From Actinomycetes bacterium (GTDB lineage: Bacteria; Actinomycetota; Actinomycetes; Actinomycetales; Demequinaceae), in assembly GCA_023432235.1 (NCBI GenBank), contig JAEYUX010000092.1, forward strand, positions 1-32,096: a DNA stretch of 32,096 nt. The letters are read 5' to 3'. Below, in pieces: positions 1-8,303 of the stretch; position 1 is the first letter of the stretch; each line of letters opens with the position of its first letter. The notes under the pieces were generated by a model. The model made no database searches and was not told where the DNA came from. It worked only from the letters and a program-made list of their open reading frames with translations. The position numbers and the translations under genes are program-made.

Positions 1-26
1 TGTCCAACGGTATCGTTCACAAGCGC

Positions 27-32
27 TAGCCT
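27..32 (+). promoter_or_regulatory. Candidate -10 element for the tRNA gene
   Basis: The hexamer TAGCCT ends 9 nt before the first base of the tRNA acceptor stem, a suitable distance for a -10 box. No convincing -35 hexamer lies 16-18 nt upstream. The window begins too close to judge the rest of the promoter. Confidence 0.35.
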
Positions 33-41
33 AGTGGGCGC

Positions 42-115
42 GCCCCGATAGCCCAACCGGCAGAGGCATACGGCTCAAACCCGTACCAGTGTGGGTTCGA
101 ATCCCACTCGGGGCA
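42..115 (+). tRNA. tRNA with CAA anticodon (Leu, UUG codon), short variable loop
   Basis: A full cloverleaf can be drawn. The acceptor stem GCCCCGA (42-48) pairs with TCGGGGC (108-114), with discriminator A115. A 3-bp D stem is formed by 51-53 and 65-67. The anticodon stem 69-73/81-85 encloses the loop CTCAAAC, with U33 in place and anticodon CAA at 76-78. The T arm is GTGGG-TTCGAAT-CCCAC (91-107). CCA is not encoded. The anticodon and A73 point to leucine, and the D arm (GGCAGA followed by GGC) resembles that of leucine tRNAs. However, the variable region is only about 5 nt (86-90), whereas bacterial tRNA-Leu normally has a long class II arm. The fold and anticodon are clear; the amino acid is inferred. 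Confidence 0.9.
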
Positions 116-208
116 CTTGTGTGCGGCAGCAACACCGCAGCCACTTTCCCTCGCCCGTGCGTCGTCACGTGCGTGATCGCGCGGCTCGTTCCCGCCATAC
201 TCGTGTCT
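116..208 (+). promoter_or_regulatory. tRNA-mgsA spacer with leaderless-type mgsA promoter
   Basis: The spacer has no gene. A short inverted repeat, TGCGG/CCGCA (122-126 and 135-139), lies just after the tRNA and could help end its transcript, but it is weak and lacks a T run. At 196-201 the hexamer CATACT resembles a -10 box and is separated from the mgsA ATG (209) by 7 nt. With no Shine-Dalgarno sequence before that ATG, the arrangement predicts a leaderless or nearly leaderless mRNA. Confidence 0.45.
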
Positions 209-682
209 ATGGCTGATAAGCGTTCTGTCCCCTCCCCCGCCGCGACCCGTCACATTGCGCTCGTGGCGCATGACAACAAGAAGGCTGACCTTCTTCGATG
301 GGCACGCTTCAATCGTGGCACCTTGTCGCAACATCACCTCTACGCCACCGGCACCACCGGGACGATGCTCTCGGATGAGTTGGGCCTCCCGGTTCACCGA
401 TTTCTGTCTGGCCCTATCGGCGGAGATCAACAGATCGGCGCGAAGATCGCGGACGGGTCAATTGACACACTCGTGTTCTTTTGGGACCCGCTCTCAGCGC
501 AACCGCATGACCCCGACGTCAAAGCGCTCTTGCGCCTTGGAGCCGTGTGGAACATCCCGATGGCATCGAACGTCGCCACCGCCGATTTCCTCATCTCCTC
601 ACCGCTCTTCTCGGCCCAATATGAGCGGTCCGTCCCCACCTTGGGTGCGCGCGACTGGCATGACTTGGCAGACGAGAGCTAA
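209..682 (+). CDS. mgsA: Methylglyoxal synthase
   Basis: This 157-aa protein matches the usual length and motifs of methylglyoxal synthase, a cytosolic enzyme that converts dihydroxyacetone phosphate to methylglyoxal and phosphate, bypassing lower glycolysis when phosphate is limiting. Visible landmarks are the N-terminal ALVAHDNKK strand (residues 18-25), the phosphate-binding ATGTTG loop (46-51), SGPIGGDQQIG (67-77) with the catalytic-type Asp at 73, and FFWDPLSAQPHDPDV (90-104) with the family His at 100. The reading frame runs back through the tRNA gene. The ATG at 209 was chosen because the methylglyoxal synthase fold begins about 14 residues later and a -10-like box sits 7 nt upstream. 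The gene converges on pyruvate kinase, with a shared terminator between them. Identity is secure; the start is likely. Confidence 0.93.
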   Translation: MADKRSVPSPAATRHIALVAHDNKKADLLRWARFNRGTLSQHHLYATGTTGTMLSDELGLPVHRFLSGPIGGDQQIGAKIADGSIDTLVFFWDPLSAQPHDPDVKALLRLGAVWNIPMASNVATADFLISSPLFSAQYERSVPTLGARDWHDLADES

Positions 683-705
683 GGCCGCCCCCGCACAAAC
701 GATGA

Positions 706-734
706 GGGCCCGCTGGCATGTAGCCAGCGGGCCC
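706..734. terminator. Strong bidirectional hairpin terminator between mgsA and pyk
   Basis: A perfect 12-bp G+C-rich inverted repeat (706-717 paired with 723-734) closes a 5-nt loop. The flanks are partly complementary (ATGAG on the left, CTCAT on the right), which could lengthen the stem. T content after the stem is modest on both strands. It sits exactly between the stop codons of two convergent genes, so it probably ends both mgsA and the long minus-strand transcript that finishes with pyk. Confidence 0.85.
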
Positions 735-753
735 TTCTCATGCGTTCGGACGA

Positions 754-2175
754 TCAGGAACGGACCTGACCGACCTTGTGCACAAAGATCGAGTTCGTGG
801 TGCCCGGCACGCCGATAGGCGTACCGCTGACCACGACAACGTAGTCGCCATCCTTTGCGCGACCCGTCTCCTTGAGGAGGCGGTCAACAATCGCCACCAT
901 CTCGTCCGTCGTGTCCGCGTGGTCGACGACCTCAACCTGGACGCCCCACGACAGCGCGAGACGACGCTGGGTCTCCTCGCGAGGTGTCAGCGCGATCATC
1001 TTGGTCTCGGGGCGCAGGCGAGCCATGCGCTGAGCCGAGTCACCCGACTGCGTGAAGGTGACGATGTAGTTGACGCCAAGCTTTTCTGCAATGTCTGCAG
1101 CAGCCTGCGTCACGGCCCCGCCCCGCGTCTTGGGGATTGACGTGTAAGGAGCGAAGCGGTCGCGGCCCTTCACCTCGGTGTTCTTGATGATCCGGGCCAT
1201 CGTCTCGACAGTGATGATCGGATAGTCACCAACGGAGGTCTCACCCGACAGCATGACGGCGTCGGCGCCGTCAAGAATCGCGTTGGCGCAGTCGGACGTC
1301 TCGGCACGCGTCGGCACTGGCGAGTGGGTCATCGACTCAAGCACCTGCGTGGCGACAATGACCGGCTTGGCCTGCGAGCGGCACAACTCAATGGCTCGCT
1401 TCTGGACAAGCGGCACCTCTTCAAGAGGCAACTCGACGCCGAGGTCGCCGCGAGCAACCATGACGCCATCAAAGGCGTCAACGATCTCCTCGAGGTTGTC
1501 GACCGCCTGCGGCTTCTCGACCTTGGCGACAACCGGGATGGTGCGGCCCTCTTCGGACATGATGCGGGCAACATCCGCGTAGTCCTTTGCGCTACGCACA
1601 AACGACAAAGCGATGAAGTCAGCGCCTAGCTTGAGCGCCCAACGCAGATCGTCCTCATCCTTGTCGGACAACGCAGGCACCGACACCGCGACACCGGGAA
1701 GGTTGATGCCCTTGTTGTTCGAGACCGGACCCGGGACAACGACCTTCGTCACCACATCGGTGCCGTCCTTGACCTCAAGCACCTCGAGGCGGACCTTGCC
1801 GTCGTCGATGAGCAACGGGTCACCAGGACGGCAGTCACCCGCGAGACCCTTGAACGTCGTCGAGCAGATCTCCTTGGTGCCTTCAACGTCACGCGTCGTA
1901 ATGGTGAAGATGTCGCCAACGTGAAGATCGTGCGGTCCGTCGACAAAACGACCGAGGCGGATCTTAGGGCCCTGCAAGTCGACGAGGACGGCGACGTTGC
2001 GTCCCGCATCCTTCGCCGCTTGGCGGACGTTGCGGTACACCTCTTCGTGTTCCTCCGCCGAGCCGTGGCTACGGTTAATACGGGCCACGTCCATACCGGC
2101 GCCTACAAGTAGACGCATTTGGTCCAGAGACGCCGTCGCCGGGCCAATGGTGCAGACGATCTTCGCGTTACGCAT
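754..2175 (-). CDS. pyk: Pyruvate kinase
   Basis: The 473-aa product is a complete pyruvate kinase, which converts phosphoenolpyruvate and ADP to pyruvate and ATP in the cytosol. It begins with the family signature AKIVCTIGPA (residues 4-13). It carries ARINRSHG (31-38) with the phosphate-contacting Arg, Asn and Ser. It also has the catalytic KVEKPQAVDNLEEI segment, the metal-binding region ARGDLGVE, and MLSGETSVG of the A domain, followed by a normal C-terminal allosteric domain. The frame can be extended three codons upstream to a TTG, but the ATG at 2175 is preferred because GGAG lies just before it and the family normally begins MR-AKIVCT. The gene follows gltD by 19 bp and is the last gene before the 706-734 terminator. 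Confidence 0.97.
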   Translation of the reverse strand: MRNAKIVCTIGPATASLDQMRLLVGAGMDVARINRSHGSAEEHEEVYRNVRQAAKDAGRNVAVLVDLQGPKIRLGRFVDGPHDLHVGDIFTITTRDVEGTKEICSTTFKGLAGDCRPGDPLLIDDGKVRLEVLEVKDGTDVVTKVVVPGPVSNNKGINLPGVAVSVPALSDKDEDDLRWALKLGADFIALSFVRSAKDYADVARIMSEEGRTIPVVAKVEKPQAVDNLEEIVDAFDGVMVARGDLGVELPLEEVPLVQKRAIELCRSQAKPVIVATQVLESMTHSPVPTRAETSDCANAILDGADAVMLSGETSVGDYPIITVETMARIIKNTEVKGRDRFAPYTSIPKTRGGAVTQAAADIAEKLGVNYIVTFTQSGDSAQRMARLRPETKMIALTPREETQRRLALSWGVQVEVVDHADTTDEMVAIVDRLLKETGRAKDGDYVVVVSGTPIGVPGTTNSIFVHKVGQVRS

Positions 2176-2194
2176 GTTCTCCAACCTAGGTGTA

Positions 2195-3664
2195 TCAGGC
2201 CTTTAGCGCGAGTGTCCTCGCGGTGACAGGCGCCGGCAGCTCCGTGCTACCGGTGAGATAAGTGTCGATTGCTGCCGCCGCAGAGCGTCCCTCTGCGATC
2301 GCCCACACAATGAGCGATTGGCCGCGACCGGCATCCCCTGCAACGAACACACCGTCCACTGCCGAGGCAAATTGATCATTACGAGAGACCGTACCGCGCG
2401 GAGTGAAGCCGATGTGTTCAAGCTGTCCCAGTGTGGCACGCTCTGGGCCGGTGAATCCCATCGAGATGAGCACGAGGTCAGCGGGAAGCTCTTCTTCCGT
2501 GCTCGGCGCAGGGCCACGTGAACCATCGGGCATGATCTGCGTCTTCGCCACCCGTAGGGCGCGAACGTGCTCGTCCTCATCGGCCAAGAACTCGACCGTC
2601 GAGGCAAGGAAGCGTCGTTCGCCACCCTCCTCGTGCGACGACGACACGTCGAACAGCAAAGGATGCGTGGGCCACGGCTGCGACTTGGGGTCGCGCTGTT
2701 CGTTTGGTTGAACACCAATGGCCAATGTGGTCACCGACTTTGCTCCTTGGCGCAGGGCGGTGCCCAGGCAGTCGGAGCCGGTGTCGCCACCGCCGATGAT
2801 GATCACGTGCTTGTCCTTTGCGGTGATCTGGCGGTCGATCGAGTCGCCCGCTGCCACCTTGTTGCCCTGCGTGAGGTACGGCATCGCAAAATGAATGCCC
2901 CGGTATCGTCGCCCAGGAATCGGCAGATCCCGTGGGACGGTGGACCCGGTGGCGATCAATACCGCGTCGTATCGCGCACGCAAGTTGTCCCACGTGATGT
3001 CCTTGCCAATCTCGACGCCCGTGCGGAAGCGGGTGCCCTCGGCCTCCATTTGTGCGACGCGGCGGTCGATATGGAGCTTCTCCATCTTGAAGTCCGGTAC
3101 GCCGTAACGGAGCAGACCGCCGATGCGGTCCTCACGCTCAAACACGGCGACCGTGTGGCCGGCCCGCGTGAGTTGCTGGGCAGCCGCCAATCCGGCCGGA
3201 CCCGAACCCACAACGGCGACGGTCTTGCCAGTCTGACGCGATGCCTCGACAGGCGCGACGAGTCCGCGACGGAAGCCTTCGTCGATGATCGAGACTTCGA
3301 TGTGCTTGATGGTGACGGCCGGTTGGTTGATGCCGAGCACACAGCTTGACTCGCACGGTGCGGGACAAATGCGACCGGTGAACTCGGGAAAGTTGTTGGT
3401 CGCGTGCAAACGGTCAAGGGCGTCTTCCCACTGCTCTCGCCACACCAGATCGTTCCACTCGGGAATGAGATTCCCCAACGGGCAACCGTGGTGGCAGAAC
3501 GGCACGCCGCAGTCCATGCAGCGCGATGCCTGGCGGTTCAGCGCCTCAGGGTCGCGCGCCAACTCGTCCTTGACATACTTCCAGTCGAGCAATCGCACCG
3601 GCACGGGCCGGCTGGGAGGCAACTCGCGTTCGCGATGCTTGAGAAATCCGCGCGGATCAGCCAC
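2195..3664 (-). CDS. gltD: Glutamate synthase small (beta) subunit
   Basis: This 489-aa flavoprotein is the NADPH-oxidising subunit of bacterial glutamate synthase and passes electrons to GltB. N-terminal cysteines at 49, 52, 57 and 61 and a second group at 100, 104 and 108 are the low-potential Fe-S ligands. The FAD-binding motif VVGSGPAG is at 151-158, and a second dinucleotide fold, IIIGGGDTGSD, binds NADPH. The C-terminal GVFVAGDAGRGQSLIVWAI segment is the usual FAD-site end. The GTG start overlaps the end of gltB by 8 nt, so the two subunits are translationally coupled. Length and motif order are standard. Confidence 0.97.
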   Translation of the reverse strand: MADPRGFLKHRERELPPSRPVPVRLLDWKYVKDELARDPEALNRQASRCMDCGVPFCHHGCPLGNLIPEWNDLVWREQWEDALDRLHATNNFPEFTGRICPAPCESSCVLGINQPAVTIKHIEVSIIDEGFRRGLVAPVEASRQTGKTVAVVGSGPAGLAAAQQLTRAGHTVAVFEREDRIGGLLRYGVPDFKMEKLHIDRRVAQMEAEGTRFRTGVEIGKDITWDNLRARYDAVLIATGSTVPRDLPIPGRRYRGIHFAMPYLTQGNKVAAGDSIDRQITAKDKHVIIIGGGDTGSDCLGTALRQGAKSVTTLAIGVQPNEQRDPKSQPWPTHPLLFDVSSSHEEGGERRFLASTVEFLADEDEHVRALRVAKTQIMPDGSRGPAPSTEEELPADLVLISMGFTGPERATLGQLEHIGFTPRGTVSRNDQFASAVDGVFVAGDAGRGQSLIVWAIAEGRSAAAAIDTYLTGSTELPAPVTARTLALKA

Positions 3665-6600
3665 CGGTCACCTCCAGGAATTCGTCCCATGCACCGGGCG
3701 CGCTGAGATCGTGCCCCTTCGATTCATAATCCGCCAAAGCGGCTCGCACCCGGGCGTACTGAGCAGGCAGAACCCGCGTGAATCGGCTCACTGCCTCATC
3801 CCAGTTGGCGAGGAGTTCCTTGCCACGAGGCGAATCGGTGCCCTTCACATGGCTCTCGATGAGCGAGCGGACAATCACGGCGTCTTCTGCGTCGAGAGGA
3901 CCGAGTGCGATCTCGCCCGACGCAAGAGCTTCCTTGTTCACGCGTTCAGGTCGCAGGTCGAGGACGTAGGCAGTGCCGCCGGACATTCCCGCCGCAAAGT
4001 TCCGGCCAGTCCGACCAAGGATGACCGCCGTGCCGCCCGTCATGTATTCGAGGGCGTGGTCTCCCACACCCTCCACGACGGCGGTCGCGCCTGAGTTACG
4101 GACGAGGAAGCGCTCGCCGACTTGCCCGCGCAAGAGAATCTGTCCGCTCGTCGCGCCATAGCCAATGACATTGCCCGCGATGACGTCGAGAGAGTCATTG
4201 AGAGCGGCCGCACGGTCCGGCCGCACGATGACGCGGCCCCCCGACAGCCCCTTCGCGACGTAGTCGTTTGCGTCACCGAAGAGGGTGAGGGTGATGCCGC
4301 GCGGTACGAAAGCGCCGAATGACTGTCCAGCGGAGCCGGTGCACACAACGGAGATCGTGTTGTCCGGCAGGCCTTCTCCGCGGTAGCGCTTCGTCACCTC
4401 GTAGCCGAGCATCGTGCCAACGGTCCGGTTGGTATTGCGCACCTCCCGCTCGATGACGACAGGCGTGCCCGTTTCAAGGGCTTCACGGGCGTGCGCGATG
4501 AGGTCACGGTCAAGAGTGTCATCGAGGCCGTGATCTTGAGCGACGGAGTGGTGAAGTGCCGCGCCAGACGGGGGTACCGCGAGCACTGGCGACAGATCGA
4601 GGCCTTGAGCCTTCCAGTGCGCGACAGCGGCACGCGTGTCGAGAAGTTCGGCGTGGCCCACAGCTTCTTCGATTGACCGGAAGCCAAGCGCGGCGAGCTG
4701 CTCGCGCACCTGCTGGGCGATGAACTCGAAGAATGTCTCGACAAACTCAGGCTTGCCATTGAAGCGCGCCCGCAGCTCCGGGTTCTGCGTCGCCACGCCA
4801 ACGGGGCACGTGTCCTTGTGACACACCCGCATCATGATGCAGCCGGACACAACGAGCGGAGCCGTCGCAAAGCCGAACTCTTCCGCTCCGAGCAACGCCG
4901 CGATGATGACGTCTCGGCCCGTCTTGAGCTGGCCATCCACCTGAACGACAACTCGGTCACGCAGGTCGTTTCGCACGAGGGTCTGCTGCGTATCAGCGAG
5001 ACCGATCTCCCACGGCGCGCCGGCGTGCTTCAGCGAGTTGAGCGGCGATGCGCCAGTTCCACCGTCAGACCCGGAAATGAGCACGACGTCGGACTTGCAC
5101 TTCACGACACCTGCAGCGATCGTGCCGACGCCAACTTCAGACACGAGCTTTGTGTGGATGCGCGCCTCGGGGTTCGCATTCTTCAGGTCGTGAATCAGCT
5201 GCTTGAGGTCTTCAATCGAGTAGATATCGTGGTGAGGCGGCGGAGAAATGAGGCCGACGCCCGGGGTGGAGTGTCGTGTCGCGGCCACCCAGGGGTACAC
5301 CTTCGCTCCAGGAAGTTGCCCGCCCTCGCCAGGCTTGGCGCCTTGCGCAAGTTTGATCTGAAGATCATCGGCGTTGACCAAGTATTCGCTCGTGACGCCG
5401 AAGCGTCCCGACGCCACCTGCTTGATGGCGCTACGACGCTGCGGATCGTAAAGGCGCTCGGGCGCCTCGCCACCCTCACCCGTGTTGGACTTGCCGCCCA
5501 AACGGTTCATGGCAATTGCGAGCGTCTCATGCGCCTCTTGAGAGATCGAGCCGTACGACATTGCGCCCGTGTTGAAACGCTTGACGATGTCGCGTACGTG
5601 CTCGACTTCTTCAATGGGGATCGGCTCGCGGTCAGGCGTGATGTCGAGCAAGCCGCGCAAGGTCATGAGGCGCTTTGCCTGGTTGTTGACGCGCTCCGTG
5701 TACTCGTTGAACACGGCGTACTGACGAGTGCGAGTCGAGTGCTGCAACTTGAAGACGGTCTCAGGGTCGAAGAGGTGCTCTTCGCCTTCCCTACGCCATT
5801 GGTATTCACCGCCCACGTTGAGGCGACGGTGCGCAGGCGGCTGGCCCGAGATCGGGTACGCGTCTGCGTGTCGCTGTGCCACCTCTTGGGCAATGACATC
5901 GATGCCAACGCCGTCGATCTGACTCGGTGTGCCTGCAAAATGGCGGTCGACCAACTCGCGCGAAAGGCCAATCGCCTCAAAGATCTGCGCACCGCGGTAG
6001 GACGCCATTGTCGAAATACCCATCTTCGACATGATCTTGAGGACACCCTTGCCGAGCGCCTTGATGAGGTTCTTCACTGCGGCTTCAGGCGAAATGCCCT
6101 TGATGTAGCCGCGGCGAACGAGATCTTCGACAGATTCCATTGCAAGGTAAGGGTTAACCGCACCGACGCCGTAACCGATGAGCAGCGCGACGTGATGGAC
6201 TTCGCGCACGTCACCGGCCTCGACCAGGAGCGACACCTGGGTGCGCTTCTGGTGGCGGACCAAGTGGTGGTGAACCGCGGCCGTCAACAAGAGCGACGGA
6301 ATCGGCGCGTTGTCCGCATCCGAGTCACGGTCAGACAACACGAGGAATGACACGCCGTCCTCGATCGCCTGGTCAACTTCAGCAAAGATCTCTTCAAGGC
6401 GGGCTTCGAGACCTCGTCCGCCTTCGCTGACCCGGTAAAGACCCTGGATGCGTCGGGTCGAGAAGATTCCCTTGAGCTGAGGATTCGTATCGATGTGGAT
6501 GATCTTCGCGAGATCGTCATTGTCGATGACGGGGAAATCGAGGACGACCTTGCGTGCGTGCTCAGGCACGTTGGCAAGGAGGTTCGGCTCGGGCCCAATA

Positions 6601-8192
6601 GCGCCACCGATCGCGGTGACGATTTCCTCGCGGATCGCGTCGAGAGGCGGGTTCGTCACCTGCGCGAACATCTGGGTGAAGTAGTCAAAGAGCAACTTCG
6701 GCCGCTGTGACAAGACCGCAATCGGGGCGTCGGAACCCATCGCGCCGATCGGCTCGACGCCGGTGGTCGCCATCGGTTCGAGAAGGACCTTCAATTCCTC
6801 TTCGGTATAGCCAAAGGTGCGTTGGCGTCGGACCACGGATGAACGAGAGTGACTGACATGCTCGCGCTCGGGAAGATCCGCGAGACGCACTGCATGCGAG
6901 TCGATCCACTCCTTGTACGGCTGCTCCGCAGCGAGAGTCGTCTTGATCTCGTCGTCTTCGACGATCCGGCCAGCCGCGGTGTCGACCAAAAACATGCGAC
7001 CCGGCTGAAGACGGCCCTTACGCACCACCTTCGCCGGGTCAATGTCCAGCAGTCCAGCCTCCGAACCACAAATGACGAGGCCGTCTTCGGTAACCCAATA
7101 CCGGCCGGGTCGCAACCCGTTCCGGTCGAGAGTGGCGCCCACAAGGGTGCCATCGGTGAAGTGCAAAGCGGCAGGGCCGTCCCACGGCTCGATGAGGTTC
7201 GAGTGGTACTCATAGAAGGCGCGGCGAGCCGGGTCCATCTCCGTGTGGTTCTGCCACGCTTCGGGAATCATCATGAGCACGGCGTGAGGCAATGACCGCC
7301 CCGCGAGGTGAAGCAGCTCGAGGACTTCATCGAACGACGCGGTGTCCGAGGCAGACGCCGTGCAGATGGGCGTCAGCGATGACAGGTCGCCCAGCAAGTC
7401 CGATTCGAGCATGCCTTCTCGCGCAGCCATCCAGTTGCGGTTGCCGCGAACGGTGTTGATCTCGCCGTTGTGAGCGATGAGGCGCAAAGGCTGCGCAAGA
7501 GGCCACGACGGGAATGTGTTCGTCGAAAAGCGCGAGTGCACCAATGCCAGTTCGGACGCAAACAGAGGGTGCAGGACGTCAGGGAACACCTGCTCAAGCT
7601 GATACGTGGTCAGCATGCCCTTGTACGTGAGAGTGCGCGATGACAACGAGACAACGAACGGGCCACCCAACTTCTCGGCACGCTTGCGCACGCGGAACAA
7701 CGCGCGGTCAAGATCAATGCCGGTGAGAGGCTCCGACGCCATAAACACCTGGCGGAAGGTGGGCGCGGTCGCCCGCGCGGACGGGCCGAGCGGCTCCAAG
7801 TTGACGGGAACGTCACGCCACCCGATGACGTTGACGTTCTCGATGCGCGCGGCCGTCTCAAGCGCGGCGATCTCAGCTGACTCGTCACCAGGCGTCAGAA
7901 AGACGAGGCCGACGCCGTAGGAACCCGGCTCGGGAAGCGTGAAATCGGTGACATCTTGCAAGAAAGCGTGAGGCACCTGCGTGAGAATGCCCGCGCCGTC
8001 ACCCGTCTCGGTTTCAGCGCCAACAGCGCCACGATGTTCGAGGTTCTTGAGTGCGGTGAGACCCAGATCGACGATGTCGCGCCCTGCTGACCCACGGAGC
8101 GTGGCAATAAAGGCCACACCGCACGCGTCGTGCTCATACGTGGGGTCATACAGACCAGGAGTTGACCAGTCGTCGCCGTGATGTCTCCCCAT
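3657..8192 (-). CDS. gltB: Glutamate synthase large (alpha) subunit
   Basis: This 1511-aa protein is the large subunit of glutamate synthase, which makes two glutamates from glutamine and 2-oxoglutarate. The N-terminal nucleophile amidotransferase domain has its catalytic cysteine at 24, inside DACGVAF, so a 23-residue propeptide is expected to be removed. A central domain is followed by the FMN and 2-oxoglutarate synthase domain, with CIMMRVCHKDTCPVGVAT supplying the 3Fe-4S cysteines. A C-terminal beta-helix domain is rich in glycine (for example GGRVIVRP, GGTAVILG and MSGGTAYV). The ATG at 8192 is preferred over an upstream TTG (8228): it has GAGG 9 nt before it and gives a normal propeptide length. 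It is coupled to gltD. Confidence 0.97.
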   Translation of the reverse strand: MGRHHGDDWSTPGLYDPTYEHDACGVAFIATLRGSAGRDIVDLGLTALKNLEHRGAVGAETETGDGAGILTQVPHAFLQDVTDFTLPEPGSYGVGLVFLTPGDESAEIAALETAARIENVNVIGWRDVPVNLEPLGPSARATAPTFRQVFMASEPLTGIDLDRALFRVRKRAEKLGGPFVVSLSSRTLTYKGMLTTYQLEQVFPDVLHPLFASELALVHSRFSTNTFPSWPLAQPLRLIAHNGEINTVRGNRNWMAAREGMLESDLLGDLSSLTPICTASASDTASFDEVLELLHLAGRSLPHAVLMMIPEAWQNHTEMDPARRAFYEYHSNLIEPWDGPAALHFTDGTLVGATLDRNGLRPGRYWVTEDGLVICGSEAGLLDIDPAKVVRKGRLQPGRMFLVDTAAGRIVEDDEIKTTLAAEQPYKEWIDSHAVRLADLPEREHVSHSRSSVVRRQRTFGYTEEELKVLLEPMATTGVEPIGAMGSDAPIAVLSQRPKLLFDYFTQMFAQVTNPPLDAIREEIVTAIGGAIGPEPNLLANVPEHARKVVLDFPVIDNDDLAKIIHIDTNPQLKGIFSTRRIQGLYRVSEGGRGLEARLEEIFAEVDQAIEDGVSFLVLSDRDSDADNAPIPSLLLTAAVHHHLVRHQKRTQVSLLVEAGDVREVHHVALLIGYGVGAVNPYLAMESVEDLVRRGYIKGISPEAAVKNLIKALGKGVLKIMSKMGISTMASYRGAQIFEAIGLSRELVDRHFAGTPSQIDGVGIDVIAQEVAQRHADAYPISGQPPAHRRLNVGGEYQWRREGEEHLFDPETVFKLQHSTRTRQYAVFNEYTERVNNQAKRLMTLRGLLDITPDREPIPIEEVEHVRDIVKRFNTGAMSYGSISQEAHETLAIAMNRLGGKSNTGEGGEAPERLYDPQRRSAIKQVASGRFGVTSEYLVNADDLQIKLAQGAKPGEGGQLPGAKVYPWVAATRHSTPGVGLISPPPHHDIYSIEDLKQLIHDLKNANPEARIHTKLVSEVGVGTIAAGVVKCKSDVVLISGSDGGTGASPLNSLKHAGAPWEIGLADTQQTLVRNDLRDRVVVQVDGQLKTGRDVIIAALLGAEEFGFATAPLVVSGCIMMRVCHKDTCPVGVATQNPELRARFNGKPEFVETFFEFIAQQVREQLAALGFRSIEEAVGHAELLDTRAAVAHWKAQGLDLSPVLAVPPSGAALHHSVAQDHGLDDTLDRDLIAHAREALETGTPVVIEREVRNTNRTVGTMLGYEVTKRYRGEGLPDNTISVVCTGSAGQSFGAFVPRGITLTLFGDANDYVAKGLSGGRVIVRPDRAAALNDSLDVIAGNVIGYGATSGQILLRGQVGERFLVRNSGATAVVEGVGDHALEYMTGGTAVILGRTGRNFAAGMSGGTAYVLDLRPERVNKEALASGEIALGPLDAEDAVIVRSLIESHVKGTDSPRGKELLANWDEAVSRFTRVLPAQYARVRAALADYESKGHDLSAPGAWDEFLEVTGG

Positions 8193-8284
8193 CACATCGT
8201 TCCTCACCGTCGCAGCAGTGAACTGCAACCATCGTTGTTGTGGGTCGCCATCGTCCCGCGGGTTTTCCGGAGAGAAAGATTACA
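8193..8284 (-). promoter_or_regulatory. Leader region of gltBD
   Basis: About 110 bp separate lgt from gltB, one of the widest gaps in the minus-strand gene series, so a separate gltBD promoter would fit here. On the minus strand TAATCT (8282-8277) is a possible -10 box, but no good -35 is visible. GAGG 9 nt before the gltB ATG is the likely ribosome site. No clear GlnR-type operator was found. Confidence 0.3.
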
Positions 8285-8303
8285 GGGTCCCGAAAAGGGA
8301 GCC
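8285..8303 (-). terminator. Weak terminator-like hairpin directly after lgt
   Basis: Read on the minus strand, GG-TCCC (8303-8297) pairs with GGGA-CC (8291-8285) around a TTTTC loop, with one C-C mismatch. It starts at the base after the lgt stop codon and is followed by a moderately T-rich stretch (TGTAATCTTTCTCT). It may partly separate the trp-lgt transcript from gltBD-pyk. Confidence 0.4.

Noticed and set aside
69..85. Reading the tRNA anticodon as UCA (opal/selenocysteine type)
   Set aside because: The 7-nt loop between perfect 5-bp stems places U at position 33 and CAA at 34-36; a UCA reading would shift the loop and lose U33.
4818..6350. Long open frame (510 codons) on the plus strand inside gltB
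   Set aside because: It is fully antisense to a well-conserved gltB, has no recognisable domain, and is rich in Arg, Val, Asp and His as expected for the mirror frame of a high-G+C gene.
8193..8303. GlnR operator before gltB
   Set aside because: A GTAAT and a GAAAAC occur on the minus strand, but their spacing does not fit the GTnAC-n6-GAAAC pattern.
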